A stretch of 64,000 nt of DNA from positions 62,001 to 126,000 of the forward strand of contig NZ_SGWQ01000001.1 of assembly GCF_004216555.1 (NCBI RefSeq), in the 5' to 3' direction. This DNA comes from Herbihabitans rhizosphaerae (GTDB lineage: Bacteria; Actinomycetota; Actinomycetes; Mycobacteriales; Pseudonocardiaceae). Shown here one piece after another: positions 51,704-60,350 of this stretch; the first letter of the stretch is position 1; every line of letters begins with the position of its first letter. A program made the position numbers and the translations under genes. Below the pieces are notes generated by a model. It saw nothing but the letters and a program-made list of their open reading frames with translations, was not told where the DNA came from and made no database searches.

Positions 51704-53425
51704 GTGCGCCGTACGAGAGAGGCGATCACACTGACCGTCGAGAATGCCAACCCCAGTAACGACAACGCGTCGCTGGACCCGGTCACGCTGGAACACAGCG
51801 AGGCGGGCGTTCCGGAGACCGACACATCACATCCGCTGCAGGCCGGCGCGCCGGTGCGCACCGACTCGCCGACGTTCGCCGAGTTCGGCGTGCGCGAGGA
51901 GATCACCCGCGCGCTGACCGCCGCGGGCATCGAGCGCACCTTCGCCATCCAGGAGCTGACCCTGCCGCTGGCGCTAGCCGGCGAGGACATCATCGGCCAG
52001 GCGCGCACCGGTACCGGCAAGACGCTCGGCTTCGGCGTGCCGCTGCTGCAGCGGCTGACCACGCCGGGCGACGGCACTCCCCAGGTGCTCGTCGTGGTGC
52101 CGACCCGCGAGCTGTGCCTGCAGGTGACCCACGACCTGACCGACGCCGGCAAGCACATGGGCGCGCGGGTGCTGGCGATCTACGGCGGCCGGCCGTACGA
52201 GCCGCAGGTGGCAGCACTCCGCAAGGGCGTGGACATCGTGATCGGCACGCCCGGCCGGCTGCTCGACCTGGCCGAGCAGAAGCACCTCGTGCTCGGCAAG
52301 GTCACCGGGCTGGTGCTGGACGAGGCCGACGAGATGCTGGACCTCGGGTTCCTGCCCGACATCGAGCGCATCCTGCGGATGGTGCCCGACAAGCGGCAGA
52401 CCATGCTGTTCTCGGCGACCATGCCCGGCCCGATCATCACGCTGGCCCGCACGTTCCTCAGCCAGCCGACGCACATCCGGGCCGAGGAGACGCACCAGAG
52501 CGCGATCCACGAGCGCACCGCGCAGTTCGTCTACCGGGCGCACTCGCTGGACAAGACCGAGCTGGTCGCACGAGTGCTGCAGGCCAAGGACCGCGGCCTC
52601 ACGATGATCTTCACGCGCACCAAGCGCACCGCGCAGAAGCTGGCCGACGAGCTGGCCGAGCGCGGGTTCGCCGCCGCCCCGGTGCACGGTGACCTCGGCC
52701 AGGGCGCGCGCGAGCAGGCGCTGCGGGCGTTCCGGTCCGGCAAGGTCGACGTGCTGGTGTGCACCGACGTGGCCGCGCGCGGCATCGACGTCACGGGCAT
52801 CACGCACGTGGTCAACTTCCAGTGCCCGGAGGACGAGAAGGCCTACGTGCACCGGATCGGGCGCACCGGCCGGGCCGGCCGCACCGGCGTCGCGGTGACG
52901 CTGGTCGACTGGGACGAGACACCGCGCTGGAAGCTGATCAGCGACACGCTCGGGCTGGACATGCCGGACCCGGCGGAGACGTACTCCACGTCCGACCACC
53001 TGTTCACCGACCTGGACATCCCGACCGACTCGTCCGGCCGGTTGCCGCTGGCCAAACGCACCCGCGCGGGGCTGGCCGCCGAGCCGGAGGAGGACCTCGG
53101 CGACCGCAAGCGCAACCGCAGGCGCGACGGCGGTTCCCGTGGCGGTGGTGGCCGCGGTGGCCAGCGCGGCGGTCCGCCCGGTGAGAAGAGCACCGGCGAC
53201 GACGAGCGCCCCAAGCGGCAGCGTCAGCGCAGGCGTACCCGTCAGGGTGCCGAGGTGTCCAACGGCGGGGAGTCGCAGGCCGAGAGCAGGCCGGCGGCCA
53301 AGGAGGACTCCGGCGAGCCGCAGTCCCAGCGTCCCCGGCGCAGGCGGCGCCGGCGCGGCGGTGCCGACGGGGGCGGCGAAGCGGCGGCGCCCAACACGGG
53401 TGAAACACCCGCATCGGCAGACTGA
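51704..53425 (+). CDS. rhlE: DEAD-box RNA helicase RhlE-like
   Basis: 573 residues from GTG 51704; a CTG at 51731 with AGAGG nine bases ahead is a plausible alternative, and the frame is open further upstream. Q motif, Walker [25 protein letters not shown] in [19 protein letters not shown] in LFSATMPGP, and [12 protein letters not shown]-terminus is Arg/Gly/basic ([15 protein letters not shown]) for RNA binding. Equivalent to Rv3211. Roles in RNA remodelling and ribosome assembly are family knowledge. Confidence 0.93.
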   Translation: MRRTREAITLTVENANPSNDNASLDPVTLEHSEAGVPETDTSHPLQAGAPVRTDSPTFAEFGVREEITRALTAAGIERTFAIQELTLPLALAGEDIIGQARTGTGKTLGFGVPLLQRLTTPGDGTPQVLVVVPTRELCLQVTHDLTDAGKHMGARVLAIYGGRPYEPQVAALRKGVDIVIGTPGRLLDLAEQKHLVLGKVTGLVLDEADEMLDLGFLPDIERILRMVPDKRQTMLFSATMPGPIITLARTFLSQPTHIRAEETHQSAIHERTAQFVYRAHSLDKTELVARVLQAKDRGLTMIFTRTKRTAQKLADELAERGFAAAPVHGDLGQGAREQALRAFRSGKVDVLVCTDVAARGIDVTGITHVVNFQCPEDEKAYVHRIGRTGRAGRTGVAVTLVDWDETPRWKLISDTLGLDMPDPAETYSTSDHLFTDLDIPTDSSGRLPLAKRTRAGLAAEPEEDLGDRKRNRRRDGGSRGGGGRGGQRGGPPGEKSTGDDERPKRQRQRRRTRQGAEVSNGGESQAESRPAAKEDSGEPQSQRPRRRRRRRGGADGGGEAAAPNTGETPASAD

Positions 53426-53464
53426 GCCGGAGATCAGCGAGCCGACGCGACCGGGGAGTGCGCT

Positions 53465-54865
53465 GTGGAGGCCGAACGGGACGAGCAGACACCCGACGAC
53501 GACCGGGTGGTCGGCGAGGACGTGCTGGCCGGCGACGCGCCGGAACCACCGGCCCGGCCCGCCGCGCCGCGCAACCCGTTCCGCCGCCGCACGGACTTCG
53601 TGGTGGCCGCGCTCATCCTCGCCGTGGTGGTCGCCGTCGGCGCGCTGATCTGGCGTGACAGCGACGTCGAGGCCACCACGCACGAGCCGGCCGCGCAGAC
53701 GGCGAAGATGCCCGAGCCGCCCGCCTCCTTCCCGCCGACGCTCGGCGAGGTGTGGCGGGCGCCCAGCTCGGCGACACCCGTTCCGGTGACGGCCGGCCCG
53801 GCCGTGGTGACCGGCGACGGCGGCGAGGTGGTCGGGCGCGATCCGGAGAGCGGTGACGTGCGCTGGCGCTACGCGCGCGAGATCCCGCTGTGCACGATCG
53901 GCGGCTTCGGCAAGTCGTCGAACACCGCGGTCACGGTGTACCGCCGCAACGGCAACGCGCTGCCGGCCGACGACCCGCGCAAGGAGCCCGGCTGCAGCGA
54001 GGTGACCGAGCTGCGCGGGGACAACGGGAAGATCGAGCACCAGCGCAACTCCGACGCCGAGCGCGGCACCCGGCTGCTGTCCGACGGCTCCTACCTGACC
54101 GCCACCGGCACGAAGCTGATCGACGTGTACCGCAGCGACATGGTCATCTCCGCGCAGATCGGCGTGATCCCGGCGCTGAAGAACCACGACCGGCAGCCGC
54201 AGGACGGGCGCGAGGCGAGCTGCGCCTACGGCTCGATCGCGGTCGGCTCCAGCAAGGTCGGCGTCATCGAGCGGTGTGTGGCCGAACGGGACAAGCGGCC
54301 GGCCGATCCCGGTGACCGGCTGACCGTGTTCCGCGCCGGCGGCAAGGAGGGCAAGGAGTCCGACGAGCCGCAGGCCGTCTACAGCGTGGTGCTCGGCGGC
54401 ACCGGCGCGCGGATCGTCGGGGTCACCGACACGCACACGGCGGTCGCGCTGCCCAACCCGCCGAGGCTGGTCGTCTACTCCGACGAGGGCAAGCAGGCCA
54501 CCGAGCACCCGCTCACGATTCCGCCGGCCGACCTCGCCGGCGATCCGCCGGGCAAGGTGGTGGCGACCGAGCAGGCGCCGCCGGACACGCTGTACTGGTT
54601 CACCGGATCGCGCACGGTCGCGCTGTCCACGACCGACCTGCGTCCGCTGTGGTCGATCGAGGGCACCCGCGGGCCCGGCACGGTGTTCGCCGGCCGGCTG
54701 CTGCTGCCGACCGCCGACGGGATCTCGGTACACGATCCGGCGAACGGGACACCCATAGGGGTGATCCGGGTGGACCGGGGTGGCTACTCGGGCCCGGTCA
54801 CGATGTCCTCACTGGGGCCGATGGTGCTCGAACAAAGGGGTGCGACTTTGGTCGCGTTGCGCTGA
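53465..54865 (+). CDS. Membrane-anchored PQQ/beta-propeller-like protein (Rv3212-like)
   Basis: 466 residues, GTG start at 53465. Acidic cytoplasmic tail, RRRTDFVVAALILAVVVAVGALIW transmembrane helix at about 41-63, and an extracytoplasmic region of seven-odd beta blades with repeated GxVVGxDPxSG-like turns (VVGRDPESGDVRWRYARE; ISVHDPANGTPIG). Single-copy neighbour of rhlE, as in mycobacteria. Function unknown. Confidence 0.85.
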   Translation: MEAERDEQTPDDDRVVGEDVLAGDAPEPPARPAAPRNPFRRRTDFVVAALILAVVVAVGALIWRDSDVEATTHEPAAQTAKMPEPPASFPPTLGEVWRAPSSATPVPVTAGPAVVTGDGGEVVGRDPESGDVRWRYAREIPLCTIGGFGKSSNTAVTVYRRNGNALPADDPRKEPGCSEVTELRGDNGKIEHQRNSDAERGTRLLSDGSYLTATGTKLIDVYRSDMVISAQIGVIPALKNHDRQPQDGREASCAYGSIAVGSSKVGVIERCVAERDKRPADPGDRLTVFRAGGKEGKESDEPQAVYSVVLGGTGARIVGVTDTHTAVALPNPPRLVVYSDEGKQATEHPLTIPPADLAGDPPGKVVATEQAPPDTLYWFTGSRTVALSTTDLRPLWSIEGTRGPGTVFAGRLLLPTADGISVHDPANGTPIGVIRVDRGGYSGPVTMSSLGPMVLEQRGATLVALR

Positions 54866-54897
54866 AACACGGCGGCGAGCAGGCAGACTCTGTAGGT

Positions 54898-55761
54898 ATG
54901 TACTCCGTCCTGTCTCCGCACGCCGCGACCCGCGTGGAGCTGCCCGGCCGCTACGGCGCGATCGCCGCGCTGCGTGCCGAGCCGGCGGGGGACGCGATCG
55001 CCCTGCTCGTGCCCGGGTACACCGGGTCGAAAGAGGACTTCGCGCCGATGATCGACCCGATCGCCGCGGCCGGCATCGGGGTGCTCGCGATCGACCTGCC
55101 GGGGCAGCACGAGTCACCGGGGCCGGACGACGAGCAGGCGTACTCACCGACCGCGCTCGGGCTCGTGGTGTCCGAGTTGGCCGGAAAGCTCGCCGCGGAG
55201 GGCGCGACCGTGCTGCTGCTCGGCCACTCCTTCGGCGGACTGGTGGCACGCGGCGCGATGCTGGCCGGCGCCCCGGTGGCGGGTCTGACCCTGATGGACA
55301 CCGGGCCGGGCGAGTTGCCGCCGGGCCCGCGCAGGCAGGTGGTGGAGGCCGGCCGGCAGATCATGGCGTCCGGCGGAATCGTTGCGGCACAACAGGTTCG
55401 CGAACTCCTGGACGCGAAGGCGCCGAATTGGGCGGACAAGACACCGCGGGTCCGCGAGTTCCTGCGGACCCGGTTCCTGGCGTCCAGCCCGCAGGGTCTG
55501 CTCGGTATGGGCGACGGGCTGCGCACCGAGCCGGACCGGGTGCCGGAGCTGGCCGCGGTACTGCGCCGCACGGCCGCACCGTGCCTGGTGGTGTGCGGCG
55601 AGTCGGACGACGCGTGGCCGGTGGCGGCTCAGCGGGACATGGCCGAACGGCTGGAGGCCGACTTCGCCGTGGTGCCCGGTGCCGCGCACTCCCCCAACAT
55701 CGAGAACCCCGAGCGGCTACTGGACACGCTGCTGCCCACCTGGCAGGCCTGGCTCGCCTAG
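54898..55761 (+). CDS. Alpha/beta hydrolase
   Basis: 287 residues, ATG 54898. LLVPGYTGSKEDFAPM, LLLGHSFGGLVARG (Ser), GESDDAWPV (Asp) and PGAAHSPNIENP (His). Family: alpha/beta hydrolase fold of the esterase/haloperoxidase type; substrate unknown. The 151-nt element copy 3 begins ten bases after its stop. Confidence 0.9.
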   Translation: MYSVLSPHAATRVELPGRYGAIAALRAEPAGDAIALLVPGYTGSKEDFAPMIDPIAAAGIGVLAIDLPGQHESPGPDDEQAYSPTALGLVVSELAGKLAAEGATVLLLGHSFGGLVARGAMLAGAPVAGLTLMDTGPGELPPGPRRQVVEAGRQIMASGGIVAAQQVRELLDAKAPNWADKTPRVREFLRTRFLASSPQGLLGMGDGLRTEPDRVPELAAVLRRTAAPCLVVCGESDDAWPVAAQRDMAERLEADFAVVPGAAHSPNIENPERLLDTLLPTWQAWLA

Positions 55762-55770
55762 CGCCAACCC

Positions 55771-55921
55771 CGTGAGGGTGACCCCACCACCGCGCACCGC
55801 CTGACGCGTATCACCCTCACATCTTCGCCCACCTGTTGATCACCTCTGACCTGCACTTTCACGGTGGCCCGAGGACTTTAGCGGGCTAAAGTACGCCAAG
55901 GGGTACTTGTGCGGTTGTCAA
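55771..55921 (-). repeat. 151-nt dispersed structured element, copy 3 (reverse strand)
   Basis: Read on the minus strand: TTGACA (55921-55916), 22 nt, palindrome ACTTTAGC/GCTAAAGT (55892-55875), CAGGTCAG..GTGATCAACA, and a terminal repeat GTGAGGGTGA (55820-55811) / TCACCCTCAC that pairs perfectly. Fills the convergent gap between two gene ends. Its stem GATGTG/CGCGTC replaces AACGTG/CACGTT of copy 2 with paired changes. Confidence 0.88.
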
Positions 55922-55955
55922 GTTCGGGGCGGCGCGGCGTGGTTCGGCGCAGTCG

Positions 55956-56315
55956 TCAGCGCCACCAGAACAGCCACAGCGCGGCCGCCAGTACGAGGAC
56001 CACCAGCAGGCCGGCCGCGATGGCCGGCCGGCGCGGTGAACGTTCGGAGAATCGTTGCGCGGCAACGGAAATCGCCGCCGCGACGGCGTGCCCGATGACC
56101 GCGAACGCGCCCGGCCCCGGCGTGTCGATCAGCCAGGCGAGCACCTGCAGGAACGCGACCACGACGGCGAGCGCGGCCAGCCCCAGCGCCAGCGCGCCGG
56201 TCAACTCCCGCCAGATGCCACCACGCCGGGCACGCTGAGACCGCGTCGGAGACCGCGGCTGCGAAGACACCCGTGGCATCTCCACGGTGGCCTGTTCGAA
56301 CCGGTCGGGTCTCAC
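55956..56315 (-). CDS. Small two-helix membrane protein
   Basis: 119 residues; GTG 56315 overlaps the stop of the RecB-like gene (GTGA). A basic N-terminus precedes LTGALALGLAALAVVVAFLQVLAWLI and a further helix GLLVVLVLAAALWLFWW; a short amphipathic middle (GHAVAAAISVAAQRFSE) may be a third. No known family. Co-translation with the nuclease suggests only a shared transcript. Confidence 0.72.
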   Translation of the reverse strand: MRPDRFEQATVEMPRVSSQPRSPTRSQRARRGGIWRELTGALALGLAALAVVVAFLQVLAWLIDTPGPGAFAVIGHAVAAAISVAAQRFSERSPRRPAIAAGLLVVLVLAAALWLFWWR

Positions 56316-57166
56316 GGCGCGAGCATCGCCCACGGCTCGGCGGCGGGCCCGGTGGCCTGGCCCTCCGGGCAGCTTCGACGGAAGTCGCACCACGAGCACT
56401 GCCGGCCGACCCGCGGCGGGAACAGGATCTCCGGATCCCCGCCCGCCGTGAACGTGTCGGTGGCCAGTTCGAACTCCTCCGCGGCCTCCTGCGCCCTGGT
56501 GTGGTGGCGGCGCAACGAATCCTCGGTGTGCTCCCAACTCGACACGGTACCGCTGGGCAGGTGGTGCAACTCGACCTTGGTGCACGGCTTGCGCAGCGTG
56601 CGACGCGCGGCGATCACGTACAACGCGAGCGCCTGCGAGTAGCGCGCGTCGTCGGCGTGCAGCCCGTGCCGGCCGGTCTTGTAGTCGACGATCACCAGTT
56701 CGCCGCCGCGCTCGTCGATCCGGTCGACCCGGCCCTCGGCGATGATCCGCCCTGCCGGCGCGGACACCCACCGCTCCAGCCCGATCGGGTCGATCGAGGT
56801 GTCGGCGTTCGCCACGTAGTCGCCGACCCAGCCGGCCGCCCGTTCGCGGTAGGTGTCGGACTGCTGCTCGCCGGAGAAGCCCTCGGTTTTCCAATGCGAG
56901 TGCACCAACTTCTCGGCCGCCGCCGGGGTGCGCCGGTCCACCGGGAGGTCGAAGAAGGCGCGTAGCGCGTTGTGCACCGCGGCGCCGAGCGTGCTGTGCG
57001 CCCAGGCTCCGCCACGCGGCGGGGTCGGCCGGTCGAGGTAGGCCATTCGGTAGCGGCGCGGACAGTCGGTCCAGGTGGACAGTTTGGAAGGAGTGACCCG
57101 AACGAGCTTGCGCGGCATTCCGTCGAACCCGAGTTGGGCCTGCCCCTGTGATCGCACCTCACCCAC
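56312..57166 (-). CDS. RecB-family PD-(D/E)xK nuclease with iron-sulfur-type cysteines
   Basis: 284 residues from GTG 57166 (GTG 57157 is possible). VTPSKLSTWTDCPRRYRMAYLDRP, the nuclease core VIVDYKTGRHGLHADD with QALALYVIA, and C-terminal CSWCDFRRSCPEG. The first Cys in TDCP and the later C..C...C give the four cysteines of Cas4/AddB-like nucleases. A lone RecB exonuclease-like protein, similar to mycobacterial Rv2119. Probably a DNA-repair nuclease; target unknown. Confidence 0.9.
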   Translation of the reverse strand: MGEVRSQGQAQLGFDGMPRKLVRVTPSKLSTWTDCPRRYRMAYLDRPTPPRGGAWAHSTLGAAVHNALRAFFDLPVDRRTPAAAEKLVHSHWKTEGFSGEQQSDTYRERAAGWVGDYVANADTSIDPIGLERWVSAPAGRIIAEGRVDRIDERGGELVIVDYKTGRHGLHADDARYSQALALYVIAARRTLRKPCTKVELHHLPSGTVSSWEHTEDSLRRHHTRAQEAAEEFELATDTFTAGGDPEILFPPRVGRQCSWCDFRRSCPEGQATGPAAEPWAMLAP

Positions 57167-57217
57167 GGTACCCAGTGTCCTACCGCCCACCGACAACCCC
57201 GTGCCAGACTTGCGCGC

Positions 57218-57512
57218 GTGGAGATCTGGCCCAAGCTAGCCCGCCTCCCCGGAATTCCCCAGTATTGGGTACCTTTCGCGAAATCTGCAATTGCGTCGTC
57301 ACCGTGGCCAAGCTGCGTCACGGTGCCCCTTAGCCCCAGCTGACAGGGCGGATACGCGCACGACCGCCAAGCTCTGGCGGGGCAACCTGCGGAGCTGGAT
57401 CGAGCTGCTGGCCGCGAACCCGTCGCTGATCCAGCGCCCGATCGTGATCACCGACGACGGCCGCGCCATCGTCGCCCGCTCCCCCGAGGCGATCTCCGAC
57501 GCGCTGGGCTAG
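57218..57512 (+). pseudogene. Arsenate reductase (ArsC)-like remnant
   Basis: The final 45 codons, LRSWIELLAANPSLIQRPIVITDDGRAIVARSPEAISD, match the C-terminus of ArsC-family proteins. The start GTG-GAG-ATC-TGG (57218) resembles the ArsC opening MEIW, but the catalytic CxxxR region and middle are missing or out of frame. Total span is about 98 codons against the usual 115 or so. No functional reductase is expected. Lies between two minus-strand genes. Confidence 0.7.
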
Positions 57513-57515
57513 TCA

Positions 57516-58136
57516 CTAGTGGCCGCCGGCGACGAAGCCGCGGATCGAGTCGGCGATGAGCTGAACGGCGATCGCCGCCAGCAGCAGACCGGCGATCTTC
57601 GCCAGCAGCGTGATGCCGCTCTCCTTGAGCAGCCTGATCACCAGGCCGGAGAAGCGCAGGCACAGCCACAGGAACAGGTGCACCGCCACGATCGCCAGGC
57701 CCAGCGCGAGGTAGGAGCCTCCGTGCCCGTCGGCCTGGCGCACGAACACGATCGTCGCGGCGATCGCACCCGGCCCGGCCAGCAGCGGCGTGCCCAGCGG
57801 CACCAGTGCCACGTTGACGTCCTCGGCCACCTCGGGGTCCGTGGTTCCCTTGCCGGTCAACAGATCCAGCGCGATCAGCAGGAGCAGCAGACCACCGGCG
57901 CCCTGCAGCGCCGGGATGCCGATGCCGAGATAGCGCAGGATCGCCTCGCCGCCGATCGCGAACAGCGAGATCACGCCGAGCGACACCAGCACCGAGTTGC
58001 GCGCGGCACGGGCGCGCGCCAGCTTCGGTTTGCGGCCGACCAGGCTCAGGAACACCGGGATGGTGCCCGGCGGGTCCATGATCACCACCAGGGTGATCGC
58101 CGCCTCGGTGAACAGCGCGACGTCGAAGAAGGCCAT
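57516..58136 (-). CDS. MarC-family integral membrane protein
   Basis: 206 residues, six hydrophobic segments. Conserved opening ALFTEAAITLVVIMDPPGTIPVFLSL, then RARAARNSVLVSLGVISLFAIGGEAIL, and a PLLAGPGAIAATIV motif near the centre, all MarC hallmarks. The family is not a proven transporter (despite its name). ATG 58136; a TTG at 58148 would add four residues. Five bases after the PHP gene. Confidence 0.93.
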   Translation of the reverse strand: MAFFDVALFTEAAITLVVIMDPPGTIPVFLSLVGRKPKLARARAARNSVLVSLGVISLFAIGGEAILRYLGIGIPALQGAGGLLLLLIALDLLTGKGTTDPEVAEDVNVALVPLGTPLLAGPGAIAATIVFVRQADGHGGSYLALGLAIVAVHLFLWLCLRFSGLVIRLLKESGITLLAKIAGLLLAAIAVQLIADSIRGFVAGGH

Positions 58137-58140
58137 CGGG

Positions 58141-59013
58141 TCATCCAACCAGCACGTCGACGCCCTTCGCCCGTTCGGCGAGGGCGTCCAGCATCTCCGG
58201 TGCGGTGGTCTCCTGTCCCAATCGGACGGTCTTGTTGGAGCCGTGGTAGTCCGACGAGCCGGTGATCAGCAGGTCCAGCCGTCCGGCGATCGCGCGCAGC
58301 TCGTCGCGCACGGCCGGCTCGTGGTCGGGATGGTCGACCTCCACACCGGCCAGCCCGGCGGCAGCCAGGTCGGCGATCACCTCGGCGGTGACCGTCGGCC
58401 CTCGGCGGTGCGCGAACGCGTGCGCCAGCACCGTCACCCCGCCGGCCGCGGTGATCATCTCGATCGCGTCGAGTACCGGGGTCTTCTTCATCGCCACGTA
58501 GTAGCCGCCCGCGCTGCCGAGGAACCGGGAGAACGCCTCGCCGACCGAGCCGACGACGCCGGCCCGCATCAGCGCCGTGGCCAGGTGCGGACGGCCCGCC
58601 GTCGAGTCCTCCGGCAGCGCGCCGAGCAGCGCGTCGGGGTCGATCGGGAAGCCGTCGGCGGCCATCATCCCGGCCATCCGGTGCAGCCGCACTCGCCGGT
58701 CGGCCCGGGACCGCGCGTGCTCGGCGACCACCGCTTCGGACTCCGGGTCGAACAGGTAGGCCAGCACGTGCACAGTGCACCGCCCACCCCGGCCGTCCGG
58801 CGACTCACAGGACAGCTCGGCGCCGCGGACCAGGCGCAGACCGGACGGCTGTATCGACGTCAGGGCGGCGGCGGCCTCGGCCCAGCCGGCCGTCGTGTCG
58901 TGATCGGTGATCGCCACCGCGTCCAGCCCGACCGCGGCGGCGTTGGCCACGAGCTGGGCCGGCGTGTCGGTGCCGTCGGACGCGGTGGAGTGGGCGTGAA
59001 GGTCGATTCGCAC
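58141..59013 (-). CDS. PHP-domain phosphoesterase (TrpH/RNase AM-like)
   Basis: 290 residues, GTG 59013. IDLHAHSTASDGT (HxH), AITDHDTTAGW (D/H), LVRGAELSCE, TVLAHAFAHRRG, GVEVDHPDHEP and GSSDYHG give the full set of PHP metal ligands. Members hydrolyse 3',5'-nucleoside bisphosphates or trim RNA 5' ends. Paired with MarC in this operon with no gap. Confidence 0.93.
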   Translation of the reverse strand: MRIDLHAHSTASDGTDTPAQLVANAAAVGLDAVAITDHDTTAGWAEAAAALTSIQPSGLRLVRGAELSCESPDGRGGRCTVHVLAYLFDPESEAVVAEHARSRADRRVRLHRMAGMMAADGFPIDPDALLGALPEDSTAGRPHLATALMRAGVVGSVGEAFSRFLGSAGGYYVAMKKTPVLDAIEMITAAGGVTVLAHAFAHRRGPTVTAEVIADLAAAGLAGVEVDHPDHEPAVRDELRAIAGRLDLLITGSSDYHGSNKTVRLGQETTAPEMLDALAERAKGVDVLVG

Positions 59014-59033
59014 GCCCTAGTGTCCCCGCAGGG

Positions 59034-59594
59034 TCAGCCGACCTTGCCCTTGCCCCTGGCCAGGCGCTGCGCCTTGATCATCGAGAACTGCTCGGCGCGC
59101 GCCTTCTTGTCGCCGAAGACCAGCTCGGAGATCGCGTCGTACACGCGCTCCGGGCGGGGCAGGTACTCGATGTGGTTCAGCGCCTGGAACTGACCGGCCG
59201 ACTCCACGATCATCGTTCCGTAGCCGAGCATCCTGCCGGTCGCGGTGCGCTTGTACGTGAGGTCGGTGACCTTGCTGATCGGCATCATCAGCACGCGCGT
59301 GGTGAACACGCCGGTGGTCATCATGAACCGCTTGTCGGTCACCACGATCCGCTCCACCCACCAGTCGAGTACGAGGTAGGCGAACCGCAGGATCACGATC
59401 AGCGCGATGTACCAGAGGATGTTCTGCCCCAGCCACCACGCAGGCGGCATCAGGTACGACAGCATCACGCAGATGGCGAGCAGCGCTATGGCCTCGAAGA
59501 GGTCCCACAGCAGGCTCGCCCAGTGCCGGCGCACCCGAATGACTCGACGCTCGGAGTCGAGTAGGTACTCGTCGGGGTCGCGTGGCGCGAACAT
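59034..59594 (-). CDS. PH-domain (bPH2/YdbS-like) membrane protein
   Basis: 186 residues, ATG 59594. RHWASLLWDLFEAIALLAICVMLSYLMP and NILWYIALIVILRFAYLVLDWWVERIVVTDKR are two membrane helices followed by a bacterial PH domain (TTGVFTTRVLMMPISKVTDLTYKRTATGRMLGYGTMIVESAGQ). A common actinobacterial protein; role unknown. In line with the PHP gene 20 bp away. Confidence 0.92.
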   Translation of the reverse strand: MFAPRDPDEYLLDSERRVIRVRRHWASLLWDLFEAIALLAICVMLSYLMPPAWWLGQNILWYIALIVILRFAYLVLDWWVERIVVTDKRFMMTTGVFTTRVLMMPISKVTDLTYKRTATGRMLGYGTMIVESAGQFQALNHIEYLPRPERVYDAISELVFGDKKARAEQFSMIKAQRLARGKGKVG

Positions 59595-59613
59595 GACCTA
59601 GACGGTACTCGGG

Positions 59614-59778
59614 TCAGCCGTTGAAAACAGTGCGGACGAAGGTAATCAGCGCCTCGGCCGCTTCCTTCAGCGTGTCCAGGATGTCGTTCACGATGCCCGC
59701 TGACTGAGTCGGTTGCGTAATGAGGAAGAACGCCAGAACCGCGACTCCAGCGATGATCAGGACCTTCTTGACGTCCAC
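59614..59778 (-). CDS. Small conserved single-helix membrane protein
   Basis: 54 residues from GTG 59778 with AGGTTGG ahead. [28 protein letters not shown]-type N-terminal helix followed by an amphipathic [23 protein letters not shown]. Similar short proteins occur widely in Actinobacteria, from memory; no function known. Lies 19 bp from the PH-domain gene. Confidence 0.75.
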   Translation of the reverse strand: MDVKKVLIIAGVAVLAFFLITQPTQSAGIVNDILDTLKEAAEALITFVRTVFNG

Positions 59779-59918
59779 TGGGACCAACCTCGTCTCGTAC
59801 ACAGCCGTGCGCTGTCTGTGAAACCGTTGTACCGCACGACGCGGCCGATTGGGAGAGTAGTCGCGCGCATGGGGCAGACTTCGACGGGGCAACACCGCTA
59901 TCACTACTCTCCGTACAC

Positions 59919-60344
59919 ATGTCCGGCATTGGTGTTCAGAGGATCAGGTGTGTCGGCGGAATCGTTCATGACGCACAGGGACGACTGCTGCTCGTGCGGC
60001 GCGCCAACGAGCCGGGCCGGGGGCTGTGGTCACTGCCCGGCGGGCGGGTCGAGGAGGGCGAGTCCGACGCCGACGCCGTAGCCCGTGAGCTGCGCGAAGA
60101 GACCGGACTGGAAGTACAGGCCGGGGCACTCGTCGGGACCGTCGAGCGGCCCGCGCCGGCCGGGGTTTTCGAGATCCACGACTACCGGTGCAGGGTGGTT
60201 TCCGGGACGGTCGAACCAGGCGATGACGCACTCGAAGTGACGTGGGCCGATCGTGCGATCTTCGACACACTCGAACGGACGGGTGGTCTTGTGGACCTAC
60301 TGGGTGACACGCTCCGCGACTGGGGTGTTCTGCCACACTTTTAG
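59919..60344 (+). CDS. Nudix hydrolase
   Basis: 141 residues. Nudix box [26 protein letters not shown] (residues 41-66) is complete (Gx5Ex7REUxEExGU). Substrate, a nucleoside diphosphate derivative, not determined. An ATG at 59919 is used; preceding bases give no strong ribosome site. Confidence 0.93.
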   Translation: MSGIGVQRIRCVGGIVHDAQGRLLLVRRANEPGRGLWSLPGGRVEEGESDADAVARELREETGLEVQAGALVGTVERPAPAGVFEIHDYRCRVVSGTVEPGDDALEVTWADRAIFDTLERTGGLVDLLGDTLRDWGVLPHF

Positions 60345-60350
60345 GGCGTT

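Noticed and set aside
16603-56067. Short recurring TTGTGCNGCAA-type sequences (for example 16603, 17554, 19344, 55382, 56053)
   Set aside because: Several occur where Ala-Ala-Gln is encoded and they vary in the centre; at 11 bases with a loose match, chance cannot be excluded.
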